Assembly: GCA_905235335.1 (NCBI GenBank)
Contig: CAJOKZ010000024.1
Location: 1 to 35,116 of the forward strand
Direction of reading: 5' to 3'
Origin: an uncultured Succiniclasticum sp.
GTDB taxonomy: Bacteria > Bacillota > Negativicutes > Acidaminococcales > Acidaminococcaceae
DNA: 35,116 nucleotides
In this document: positions 15,790-22,465 of the stretch, piece by piece
How positions within the stretch are numbered: the first letter of the stretch is position 1
How the letters are laid out: each line of letters opens with the position of its first letter
The notes under the pieces: model-generated
The model's input: the letters and a program-made list of their open reading frames with translations, nothing else
The model's database searches: none
What the model was told of the DNA's origin: nothing
Position numbers and translations under genes: made by a program

Positions 15790-16229
15790 GTTCATTAGCG
15801 GATATTTACACGGAATTGATTGCGGAAGAGAGCCGGAACCCGGAACACCGCCACCATCTGGAATCGCCTACCTGCTGCGAGCGCGGGCATAATCCAAGCT
15901 GCGGGGATGAGATCACTCTGGAACTGGCTGTAAAGGATGGGATTGTGACAGATGCTGCTTTTACCGGCAGCGGCTGCGCTATTTCCCAGGCGTCTGCTTC
16001 CCTGATGATCGGGCTGATCAAGGGGCAGCCGGCAGAAAAAGCAGAACACCTTGCAAAGCTGTTCCAGCAGATGATCAAGGGGGAAGTGACCGATGAACAT
16101 GATCTGGAAGAACTGGAAGACGCCGTGGCCCTGCAGAATATTTCTAATATGCCGGCCCGGGTGAAATGTGCCGTACTGTCCTGGCGCACCCTGGAAGCGG
16201 CACTGAAAAAGGAAGGAACAGGCAAATAA
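15786..16229 (+). CDS. sufU: Sulfur-transfer protein SufU
   Basis: SufU is a zinc-containing IscU-like protein that accepts persulfide from SufS in Gram-positive-type Suf systems. The GTG at 15786 is preferred: it overlaps the sufS stop as GTGA, has AAGGAAGGTG upstream, and gives a 147-residue protein starting VSSLADIYTEL, the family N-terminus. An in-frame ATG further upstream would add residues with no family similarity. Ligands are visible as Cys and Asp in NPSCGDE, Cys in GSGCAISQASASLM and Cys in RVKCAVLSW. It is the last gene of the suf operon. Confidence 0.95.
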   Translation: MSSLADIYTELIAEESRNPEHRHHLESPTCCERGHNPSCGDEITLELAVKDGIVTDAAFTGSGCAISQASASLMIGLIKGQPAEKAEHLAKLFQQMIKGEVTDEHDLEELEDAVALQNISNMPARVKCAVLSWRTLEAALKKEGTGK

Positions 16230-16268
16230 ACCGTTAGAAATAATATAAACTCATTACATCAGCGTTTT

Positions 16269-16317
16269 CCGAAAAAATACCTCCTGTCAGCAATGGCAGG
16301 AGGTGTTGTATTTTCGG
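16269..16317. terminator. Hairpin after sufU, likely suf operon terminator
   Basis: ACCTCCTG (16279-16286) pairs with CAGGAGGT (16297-16304), and an outer pairing joins CCGAAAA (16269-16275) to TTTTCGG (16311-16317). On the top strand the inner stem is followed by GTTGTATTTT, a weak T-tract. On the bottom strand a TTTTTT run follows. It lies 40 bases past the sufU stop. Confidence 0.65.
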
Positions 16318-16394
16318 AAGATTTAAAACGGTTCCGGGAATTACATCGGGAATGATTCTGTGATGCTGTTACACGAAAAAGGGTTATAGACAAT

Positions 16395-16428
16395 AAAAAC
16401 ACCCTGTGGAAGAAGATTCCACAGGGTG
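16395..16428 (-). terminator. Terminator of the HU gene
   Basis: CACCCTGTGGAA (16400-16411) pairs perfectly with TTCCACAGGGTG (16417-16428) around a 5-base loop. On the minus strand five T residues follow (16399-16395). It lies just beyond the HU stop at 16442. Confidence 0.85.
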
Positions 16429-16441
16429 CCATAGGTCTCAG

Positions 16442-16753
16442 TTATTTTTTCGCTTTTTTGGTTGCTTTCTTCTTGGGTTTTACATTGACAGCTTCTTTAA
16501 ATGCTTTGCCGGCCTTGAAAGCAGGAACGGTAGCAGCGGCAATCTTGATGTCTTTGCCGGTCTGCGGGTTTTTGCCGGTGCGGGCAGCGCGTTCACGGGC
16601 TTCAAAAGTACCAAAGCCGATCAGCTGAACTTTGCCTTTTTTGGCAACTTCGGCAACCGTTACTTCGGTGATAGCCTTTAACGCTTTTTCAACATCTTTT
16701 TGGGTCAGTCCGGTTGCTTCTGCAACAGCTACAACAAGTTCTTTTTTGTTCAT
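16442..16753 (-). CDS. hup: HU-family nucleoid protein with lysine-rich C-terminal tail
   Basis: HU is the dimeric DNA-bending protein of the bacterial nucleoid. The start at 16753 gives [16 protein letters not shown], the canonical HU N-terminus, with AAAGGAG upstream; a longer in-frame reading has no support. The 103-residue chain includes the core [21 protein letters not shown], where the DNA-intercalating arm begins, with its proline in NPQTG, and [14 protein letters not shown]. After the normal end near residue 90 it continues with a basic tail, [12 protein letters not shown], about a dozen residues longer than minimal HU. It is a single gene with its own promoter and terminator. Confidence 0.95.
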   Translation of the reverse strand: MNKKELVVAVAEATGLTQKDVEKALKAITEVTVAEVAKKGKVQLIGFGTFEARERAARTGKNPQTGKDIKIAAATVPAFKAGKAFKEAVNVKPKKKATKKAKK

Positions 16754-16810
16754 GATGAAAGCTCCTTTATTAAAAAATTGCAAAGGCGCACCACGCCTGT
16801 ATTTATAATA

Positions 16811-16839
16811 ATAATACCAGCCTTTTTACAGCCTTGCAA
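16811..16839 (-). promoter_or_regulatory. HU gene promoter
   Basis: On the minus strand TTGCAA (16839-16834) and TATTAT (16816-16811) are spaced by 17 bp. The predicted leader carries a small hairpin (AGGCG-TGGTG-CGCCT) about 30 bases before the start codon. Confidence 0.6.
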
Positions 16840-16881
16840 GCAGGTGTCAAGCTTAAATTGTGAACTTTTTGTAAAATTATC

Positions 16882-16904
16882 AAAAAAACACTTGATATTG
16901 TGTT
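16882..16904 (-). terminator. Terminator after the FMN dehydrogenase gene
   Basis: On the minus strand AACAC (16904-16900) pairs with GTGTT (16891-16887) around an 8-base loop and runs into seven T residues (16888-16882). The stem is short, so this is a weak candidate, but its place 50 bases past the stop at 16955 fits. Confidence 0.5.
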
Positions 16905-16954
16905 ACATATCACTGAAAGATGAAAAAAAGGAGCACATTCAGTGAAATAAGAGG

Positions 16955-17971
16955 TTACAATCTGACCATATCGCGGGAAATTTCTTCCAGCGTATGGGCG
17001 CCGCACATTTCCATTGTATCTTCCAGTTCTGCAGCCAGTTTTTGCAGCAGAACACGTATGCCTTCCGTACCGGCCCCATACACAGCTGTCACGAAGGGAC
17101 GGGCGATGATGACGGCATCGGCCCCGATGGCCAGTGCCTTGAAGATATCCACTCCGGAACGGATGCCGCCGTCCACGAGAATCTTCATGTCGCCCCGTAC
17201 TGCGTCCACGATTTCCGGCAGCACTTCCGCTGTGGCCGGGCACTGGTCCAGTACTCGGCCGCCGTGGTTGGAAACGACGATGGCTGAAGCCCCGGCCTGC
17301 TTTGCTTTCAGCGCGCCTTTGACGGTCATGATCCCTTTTACGATAAAGGGCAGCCCAGCGTTGCGGATAATCTCAGCCAGTTCTTCCGGTGACTTGGAAC
17401 CCGCAGAAGTGTTCAGTACCTTCAGGAACGGGAGACCTGCGCCGTCTACATCCATGGCACAGGCGAAAGCACCGCTGTCTTTGACAGAGGCGAACTTTTC
17501 CGCCAGGGTTTCCGGTCCCCACGGTTTTATCGTGGGAATTCCCATGCCGCCAGCCTTTTTGATGGCAGCACAGGCGGCATGCATAACAGTGGGATCTGAC
17601 CCGTCGCCGGTCATGGCGACGATTCCTTCGGCGGCGCAGCCGGAAACCAGTACATCGTTATAGGTTATATCCGAATACGCATCGCTGTAGTGAAGAGCGA
17701 CAAGGCCTACCGGTCCGGCAATGATCGGATATTTCAGCCTTTTCCCGAAAAAGTCAAGGCTCATGTCAACCGGCTTCCTTTCCGTCAGGGTATCCATGTT
17801 GACGCGGATCTCTTTCCATTTGTCATAATTGCGGATAGCCGTATCGCCGATGCCCTTGGCTCCGGGACCTGGCATTTTATTTCCGCAGGCCCGGCCGTTA
17901 CAGGTCAGGCAGCCTTTGCAATGGGCTCCCAGTTTGGGACGCGCTGCTTCCATCAGTTCTGTGTAATTCAT
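16955..17971 (-). CDS. FMN-dependent alpha-hydroxy-acid dehydrogenase with N-terminal cysteine cluster
   Basis: This 338-residue TIM-barrel flavoprotein belongs to the lactate/glycolate/mandelate oxidase superfamily. The start MNYTELMEA is chosen for its GGAGG site. FMN and active-site features are PIIAGPVGL, the catalytic base His236 in VVSNHGGRVLD, Arg271 in VDGGIRSG and IIARPF. Two things differ from classic lactate oxidase: it is shorter, and residues 18-29 hold a cysteine cluster Cys-x2-Cys-x2-Cys-x4-Cys, reminiscent of a metal or Fe-S site. It is the last gene of an apparent operon yhdT-panF-this gene, 28 bp after panF. A 2-hydroxy acid is the likely substrate, and lactate is the default guess. 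Confidence 0.88.
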   Translation of the reverse strand: MNYTELMEAARPKLGAHCKGCLTCNGRACGNKMPGPGAKGIGDTAIRNYDKWKEIRVNMDTLTERKPVDMSLDFFGKRLKYPIIAGPVGLVALHYSDAYSDITYNDVLVSGCAAEGIVAMTGDGSDPTVMHAACAAIKKAGGMGIPTIKPWGPETLAEKFASVKDSGAFACAMDVDGAGLPFLKVLNTSAGSKSPEELAEIIRNAGLPFIVKGIMTVKGALKAKQAGASAIVVSNHGGRVLDQCPATAEVLPEIVDAVRGDMKILVDGGIRSGVDIFKALAIGADAVIIARPFVTAVYGAGTEGIRVLLQKLAAELEDTMEMCGAHTLEEISRDMVRL

Positions 17972-17999
17972 GATTCCTCCGTCCTTTCTGTACTGATGT

Positions 18000-19502
18000 T
18001 CAGTCGTTTTCATATTTATCTGGGAAGAACAGTTTCAGCGTTTCTATATCCGGCATCTTTCCCATGGCGTTGCCGATAAGGAAAAAGAGAAGGGATGTGG
18101 AAATACCGATGGTGATCTGGTGCAGGGAGAATACCCTAAACCCCAGGGCCATGGTGACGCAGTAGGCCACGACGCCGCCAAACATGGCACAGACGGCACC
18201 GGTACTATTGGCTTTATGCCAGAACAGACCGAAGATCATGACCCAGAAGAAGGCGGTTTCCAGACCGCCGAAGGCAAACATGTTGATTTTCCAAATAACG
18301 GAAGGCGGCGCAATGGAAATCAGGTATATACCGAAACCAAGAAGAATGGTGAATATCATGCTCAGACGCTTTACCCCATCGTTGCTTAAGTTCCTGCCAC
18401 TCTTTTCCAGATGCCGCATGTATACGTCTTTAATGATAGAAGAAGAGGAAGTAAGCAGCAGGGACGAAACCGTAGAAATCGTTGCCGCGATGGGTCCGAT
18501 GATGACGACACCGGCCCAGAAGGGACTCATGACGCTGACGATTGTACGGGGCATGATGTTGTCCACGCTGCCGCCGTAAGCGGCCAGGTCCGGGTTGGTG
18601 AGCACGCCTTTGCACAGAACGCCCACCCAAGTAGCGATGATGGTCATCGCGCCGATGACGATAGTGCCGATGATGATAGCCTGCCGCAATGCTTTGGTAT
18701 CTTTATAGCTGATGCTACGGACAACGGACTGGGGCAGGGCCAGGGTGCAGACGCCTACCAGCAGCCACTGGCTGATATATAGGGAAACCGGCATCTTGCC
18801 CCGGGAAAGGGGCTCCAGCATCGCCGGGTCGCTGGCACGGAAGTGGGCCATGATGGCGCTATAACCGCCGGCCTTGTCCAGCATGCAGTAAAACAGGATG
18901 CTCATGCCGATTATCATGGCTACGGCGCAGATGGCATCGGTGATGGCCACGCCCTTGAAGCCGCCGATGGTGGTGTAGATGACCACGATGATGCCGAACA
19001 TGGTGAGGCCGGTGATGTAGGAGTAGCCGGTGACAGCTTCAAACAGTTTGGCCGCACCCACGAACTGGGCCACCATTGTGGCGCAGAAGAACGCGACGAT
19101 AAAGACCGCGGCCATGTTGGCCAGGAGATCGGATTTATACCGGGCGCGGATGATATCAATGACCGTTACGGCATCAATGTCCCGGGCTATCAGGGAAATC
19201 TTCTTGCCGAATACACCCATGACCAGGAAGATGACGACGGCCTGTACGATGGCCATATACAGCCAGCCGTAGCCGATCTGCCATGCAACACCGGGCCCAC
19301 CCACGAAGGTGGATACACTGGAGTAGGTCGCAACGGTTGTCATGGCAAGGACGAATCCGCCTAAGGAACGTCCTCCGATAAAATAGTCTTTGACAAAGTT
19401 GGAAGAACGGGCTTCGCTGGATTGCTGCTGTACCCAGTAGCTGATGTACAGAAGGGCTGCAAGGAACAGGATGGCCGGTGCCAGATTCATGAAATTTCCC
19501 AT
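18000..19502 (-). CDS. panF: Sodium/pantothenate symporter family transporter (PanF-like)
   Basis: This 500-residue sodium:solute symporter (SSS family) has about 13 hydrophobic segments. Several segments match E. coli PanF as I remember it: DYFIGGRSLGGFVLAMTTVATY, FVGGPGVAW-IGYGW, VRSISYKDTKAL with IIIGTIV, SSSIIKDVY and AFGGLETAFFW. The family takes up pantothenate with Na+. The ATG overlaps the yhdT stop (TAATG) and has AAGGAGG upstream. The yhdT-panF pairing is the same as in E. coli. The FMN hydroxyacid dehydrogenase directly downstream raises the possibility that the substrate is another hydroxy acid. Confidence 0.88.
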   Translation of the reverse strand: MGNFMNLAPAILFLAALLYISYWVQQQSSEARSSNFVKDYFIGGRSLGGFVLAMTTVATYSSVSTFVGGPGVAWQIGYGWLYMAIVQAVVIFLVMGVFGKKISLIARDIDAVTVIDIIRARYKSDLLANMAAVFIVAFFCATMVAQFVGAAKLFEAVTGYSYITGLTMFGIIVVIYTTIGGFKGVAITDAICAVAMIIGMSILFYCMLDKAGGYSAIMAHFRASDPAMLEPLSRGKMPVSLYISQWLLVGVCTLALPQSVVRSISYKDTKALRQAIIIGTIVIGAMTIIATWVGVLCKGVLTNPDLAAYGGSVDNIMPRTIVSVMSPFWAGVVIIGPIAATISTVSSLLLTSSSSIIKDVYMRHLEKSGRNLSNDGVKRLSMIFTILLGFGIYLISIAPPSVIWKINMFAFGGLETAFFWVMIFGLFWHKANSTGAVCAMFGGVVAYCVTMALGFRVFSLHQITIGISTSLLFFLIGNAMGKMPDIETLKLFFPDKYEND

Positions 19503-19768
19503 TACTCATTTCCTCCTTTTGCTGCGGTGCTTTCTTCCATGTCTACGTCCTGGATTACATAATTGGCCAACCACCAGGATACCAGCACGGCGAACAGCCA
19601 GGATGCGATACAACCACCCAGGACCCAGACGGGTGTATCCAAGATGACCATATCGGAGCCGGACAGGCCGAAGCCCGCTAGGATCCAGAAAATAATGACT
19701 GCCAGTGTGGCAAAACAGGTGATCTTGGCTTCGCGGTTGGCCTGACGGAATTTTTCACTGCGTTTCAT
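19502..19768 (-). CDS. yhdT: YhdT family (DUF997) small membrane protein
   Basis: This 88-residue protein has two hydrophobic segments (about 20-40 and 50-72) between a basic, charged N-terminus (MKRSEKFRQANREAKIT) and an acidic tail. The pattern KxxREAKxT followed by two helices and a short polar end fits the YhdT/DUF997 family. That family is regularly encoded before PanF and annotated as a symporter small subunit. The start at 19768 is set by AAGGAGG; a much longer in-frame reading has no ribosome site and no family match. Its stop overlaps the panF start by one base, so the two are translationally coupled. Confidence 0.88.
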   Translation of the reverse strand: MKRSEKFRQANREAKITCFATLAVIIFWILAGFGLSGSDMVILDTPVWVLGGCIASWLFAVLVSWWLANYVIQDVDMEESTAAKGGNE

Positions 19769-19870
19769 TGCAATAAAATCCTCCTTTTCAAAAAATAAAT
19801 GGCAACATAACTCACTGTCAAAAAAATACAGAATAAAAGACTTTCGAGGCACTTGCCTTCTGGGCGGGCA

Positions 19871-19905
19871 TAATAAAATCGCGCACCCGGTAACGAATGC
19901 GCGAT
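19871..19905 (-). other. Terminator-like hairpin in the yhdT-panF leader
   Basis: On the minus strand ATCGCGCA (19905-19898) pairs with TGCGCGAT (19885-19878) around a 12-base loop and is followed by TTTATTAT. The T-tract is interrupted, so efficiency is doubtful. It lies about 110 bases before yhdT and downstream of the promoter at 20064-20092. It could be an attenuator or could terminate the small genes upstream. No T-box consensus is visible in the leader, and nothing else is recognised in the 19769-20056 stretch. Confidence 0.5.
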
Positions 19906-20063
19906 GGTTGTTTCTATTGCGTCCCGTCCCGGTCATTACTGATCCAAGCGATATCAGACTGTTTTGTGGCAAGCCCATTTTGGTGATACGGTAAAACTCC
20001 AAGATGTCTTCCGTTCCTCTAAATGCCAGATGTATATTATCATACATCTTTTGAGAATGCAAT

Positions 20064-20092
20064 ATTATATGTGTGAAAAATTTGAACAGCAA
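20064..20092 (-). promoter_or_regulatory. yhdT-panF promoter
   Basis: On the minus strand TTGCTG (20092-20087) and a perfect TATAAT (20069-20064) are spaced by 17 bp. This predicts a leader of about 290 nucleotides before yhdT. A second, weaker promoter (TTGCAT-N17-TAATAT) overlaps just downstream. Confidence 0.6.
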
Positions 20093-20109
20093 TCAAATTA
20101 GAATTTGTT

Positions 20110-20146
20110 GGTAATACGATACTCCATTTTCGCCGTATCGTTTACC
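20110..20146. repeat. Inverted repeat between the small ORFs and the panF promoter
   Basis: GGTAATACGATAC (20110-20122) and GTATCGTTTACC (20135-20146) form an imperfect inverted repeat with one bulge and a 12-base loop. There is no proper T-run on either side. Its role is unknown; it could end transcription of the small ORF that stops at 20175 or be an operator. Confidence 0.4.
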
Positions 20147-20174
20147 TTTAAATTGTAAGTTGTCAGGATCTTTT

Positions 20175-20465
20175 TTACAGTAACCTGTCCCATCCTTCAA
20201 GAATCACAGGATGACCGTCAACATAGCAATTGCGAAACACTTCCGCTTGTTCTCTGTTTGCAACGATTTCTTCCGGATATTTTTTGTTTATCTCGTTGAA
20301 CTCACTTTCGCTGATCTCGGCAGTCGTAAAATAGTCGCTGTTACGGTCTGGATACCCGTGCCACGCAAAGTATTGTCGTTTCCCGGTAACAGTTCTGTAT
20401 CCGCAGCCGAATCTCACTTGATTGGAGATCACTCGAAAACAGTAATCTTTGTTGTTTTCCATCAT
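20175..20465 (-). CDS. Small hypothetical protein in the A+T-rich island
   Basis: I do not recognise this 96-residue protein. It starts with two Met codons (MMENNKDYCF) preceded by GCGGAG, is rich in aromatic and charged residues (GYRTVTGKRQYFAWHGYPDRN) and ends EGWDRLL. There is no signal peptide or membrane segment, so it should be cytosolic. It lies 21 bases after another orphan frame and downstream of a Nif11-type precursor. An immunity or accessory role is conceivable, but the sequence does not show it. The surrounding DNA is visibly more A+T-rich than the neighbouring operons, which hints at transfer. Confidence 0.6.
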   Translation of the reverse strand: MMENNKDYCFRVISNQVRFGCGYRTVTGKRQYFAWHGYPDRNSDYFTTAEISESEFNEINKKYPEEIVANREQAEVFRNCYVDGHPVILEGWDRLL

Positions 20466-20486
20466 ATGTTCTCCGCAAACCCCGAT

Positions 20487-20747
20487 TTATAACGATACAG
20501 TTGGATCAGCCCCGAACCAGGTTTGAATATCCCGGTTCTGATTGCCGTCTCCCGGATCATTCAACCCAACATCATCTACCCAGGAGATTCCAAACACATA
20601 TTGTTCCGTTTGCGTGCCCGGAAGAATCAGATATGACATGCCGTTTACCAGATAATCTGCATCATAGTCATATTTATCAGAAAGACGTTTGCCACCAACG
20701 AATCCCGCTTCACAGATAATTCTTTCTATCTGTTCACATAATATCAT
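20487..20747 (-). CDS. Small hypothetical protein, possibly a gene fragment
   Basis: This unrecognised frame is open for 86 codons from the ATG at 20747. An in-frame TTG at 20783 would make it 98 residues, but neither start has a convincing ribosome site. The first codons overlap the end of the Nif11-type frame in another register. The visible sequence is soluble and acidic (KYDYDADYLVNGMSYLI, then ISWVDDVGLNDPGDGNQNRD). The lack of a start signal suggests that its 5' part was lost, or that it is translated by coupling to the precursor gene. Confidence 0.45.
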   Translation of the reverse strand: MILCEQIERIICEAGFVGGKRLSDKYDYDADYLVNGMSYLILPGTQTEQYVFGISWVDDVGLNDPGDGNQNRDIQTWFGADPTVSL

Positions 20748-20957
20748 CCAGGTGAGTATACATATAACACTTACCACCGGCAATATTCTTTAGTGGTATA
20801 CCGTCTAATTCAAAATCAGACAATTCCGTCATGTAAGTTTCCGCTTCCTCTTTTGTCAGCTCAAACCCTTTGCCAGTTCCATCAGTTCTTCCGCAGACTT
20901 GCACTGCATAGCTTTTTCAATCATATCTTTGGTGAGTTCGTTTTTGTTGATTGGCAT
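20734..20957 (-). pseudogene. Nif11-type RiPP precursor peptide with internal frameshift
   Basis: Starting at ATG 20957 behind a perfect AGGAGG, the first frame encodes 33 residues with the Nif11 leader pattern (KDMIEKAMQCKSAEELMELA) and stops at TGA 20856-20858. One register over, the leader resumes from 20865 with FELTKEEAETYMTEL and then LSDFELDGIPLKNIAGG, the double-glycine end of the leader. A short Cys-containing core, KCYMYTHLDDIM, ends at TGA 20734-20736. Nif11 leaders normally read through LAK-x-x-G-ELT, so a few bases have been lost at the junction. No maturase or peptidase-transporter is nearby. It may be a decayed gene, or less likely a programmed frameshift. Confidence 0.65.
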
Positions 20958-21091
20958 AATGAAATCCTCCTCTATAAATTTTATTTTAAATGCCTTTTAT
21001 CAATATATATAAGCCAGACTTTTTAAAATCGATACTTATAAAATATTTTTTTTATTATATCATAAAATCTTGTTGAAGAAAAACTACAATT

Positions 21092-21120
21092 TTGACATGC
21101 CGTTCATGTTATATTAAAAT
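21092..21120 (+). promoter_or_regulatory. Promoter of the M20 peptidase gene
   Basis: A perfect TTGACA (21092-21097) and TAAAAT (21115-21120) are spaced by 17 bp, about 38 bases before the start codon at 21158. Confidence 0.75.
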
Positions 21121-21157
21121 TATATAAGACAATAACGCAAATCAGAAAGAGCATACT

Positions 21158-22294
21158 ATGGATATGGTTACTATAAATGAAGAACGTCTGAAACAGACAT
21201 TTATCGAACTGGTCGGCGTGCCATGTCCCAGCTGTGATGAAAAACTGGAAGCAGAGCTTTTAGTGAAAAAGTTGCAGGAACTGGGGCTGGAACCACAGGT
21301 GGACCGGGCCGGCAAAAAATGTGGCGGAACTACGGGAAATGTTTGGGGATTTTTAAAAGGCAATATACCCGGCGCGGTGCGTCTGTTCTTTGAAGCACAC
21401 ATGGACAGCGTGGCGCCCACAATGGGAACACATGTCATAGAAAAGGATGGCGTGCTGTACTCTGACGGCACGACTACCTTGGGCGGCGACGACAAGAGCG
21501 GCATCGCTGCGGTGCTGGAAGCGGTGCAATGCATCATAGAAAACGACCTGCCCCACGGGGATATCCAGCTCTGCTTTACCATCGGGGAAGAAACAGGCAG
21601 TTACGGTGTGCGTTACATGGACAAAACCATGATTCAGGCAGACGCAGGCTACTGCATGGACTGCGACGGTCATCCGGGGACTATCTTCAACGCGTCCCCA
21701 AAAGCCATCAACCTGAAACTGAAAGTAAAAGGGAAGAGTGCCCACGCCGGACTGGAACCGGAAAAGGGCATCAACGCCATCATGCTGGTGGTAGACGCAC
21801 TGCACTCCCTGCCTGCGTACGGCCGAATCGACGCAGAGACGACGTTAAGCGTGGACATGATCGACGGCGGACTTGCTTTCAACATCGTGCCGGAAGCCTG
21901 CGAAGTTGTCATCGACATGCGCTGTCCCGATGAAGCGAAGCTGGAAAAACTGAAAAAAGAAACCGTCGATATCTTCCGCAACGCTGTAGAAGCAAAAGGC
22001 GGAACGGTAGAAGTGACGGTGAAAGACGTAGCGCCGGGCGTGAATCTCAACACAGGTCATGCGACCGTAAAACTGGCGGCAGCCGCAGCGGAAAAATTAG
22101 GATTCCCTGTCAGTACCGGCTTTACCGGCGGCTGCAGCGATGCCAACTTCCTGTGCGACATGGGCCTGCCCACCGTATTGCTGGCAACCGGTATGGATAA
22201 AATTCATACAACTGAAGAACGACTTGCCCTGGAGGATTTGAACAACGCGGCCCGCTGGGTGTTGGGCATTGTTAAGGAAGCGATGGAACAATAG
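21158..22294 (+). CDS. M20 family metallopeptidase (PepT-like)
   Basis: This 378-residue di-zinc hydrolase belongs to the M20 family, closest to the PepT/YqjE-type aminopeptidases that remove N-terminal residues from short peptides. Metal and catalytic residues are in place: the His in EAHMDSV, the bridging Asp in LGGDDKSG, the Glu pair in IGEETGS, the Asp in MDCDG and the last His in MDKIHTTEE. A dimerisation domain interrupts the catalytic domain at about residues 180-290 (KGKSAHAGLEPEKGINAI). The true start may be Met1 or Met3; the ribosome site AGAAAGAG is modest. Exact substrate is unclear. Confidence 0.92.
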   Translation: MDMVTINEERLKQTFIELVGVPCPSCDEKLEAELLVKKLQELGLEPQVDRAGKKCGGTTGNVWGFLKGNIPGAVRLFFEAHMDSVAPTMGTHVIEKDGVLYSDGTTTLGGDDKSGIAAVLEAVQCIIENDLPHGDIQLCFTIGEETGSYGVRYMDKTMIQADAGYCMDCDGHPGTIFNASPKAINLKLKVKGKSAHAGLEPEKGINAIMLVVDALHSLPAYGRIDAETTLSVDMIDGGLAFNIVPEACEVVIDMRCPDEAKLEKLKKETVDIFRNAVEAKGGTVEVTVKDVAPGVNLNTGHATVKLAAAAAEKLGFPVSTGFTGGCSDANFLCDMGLPTVLLATGMDKIHTTEERLALEDLNNAARWVLGIVKEAMEQ

Positions 22295-22355
22295 CAGATG
22301 TGAAACTGCGATGAAAACAGCATTGCAATGCATTTTTAACCGCAGGAGGAGAAAG

Positions 22356-22450
22356 ATGGTATCTGGTATATTTCTGATGTTTCTGTAAAACGGAAAGCGA
22401 CATCAAAAGCAATACCAGTAAGAGTCAATTTATGCCGCCATTCAGGCGGT
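22356..22450 (+). other. Nested-hairpin element with a mini-ORF upstream of dnaE
   Basis: The sequence can fold as CTGGTAT (22363-22369) with ATACCAG (22412-22418), GATG (22376-22379) with CATC (22401-22404), and TTTCTG (22380-22385) with CGGAAA (22391-22396) around TAAAA. A separate hairpin, CCGCC-ATTCA-GGCGG (22435-22449), ends 16 bases before dnaE. A 10-codon ORF (ATG 22356 to TAA 22388, MVSGIFLMFL) has a perfect AGGAGGAGAAAG upstream. This could be a leader-peptide regulator of dnaE or a small mobile/repeat element. The active strand is not certain. Confidence 0.45.
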
Positions 22451-22465
22451 GGAACGGAAACAATC

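Noticed and set aside
19769..20056. T-box or known riboswitch in the long panF leader
   Set aside because: No T-box core (AGGGTGG-type) or other known aptamer signature is visible; only a terminator-like hairpin remains.
19502..20092. A 196-residue reading of the YhdT gene
   Set aside because: The upstream 108 residues have no ribosome site and no family similarity; AAGGAGG and the family N-terminus both point to 19768.
22316..22337. GCATTGCAATGC followed by TTTTT as a terminator after the M20 peptidase gene
   Set aside because: The palindrome leaves only a 4-bp stem once a loop is allowed, too weak to call.
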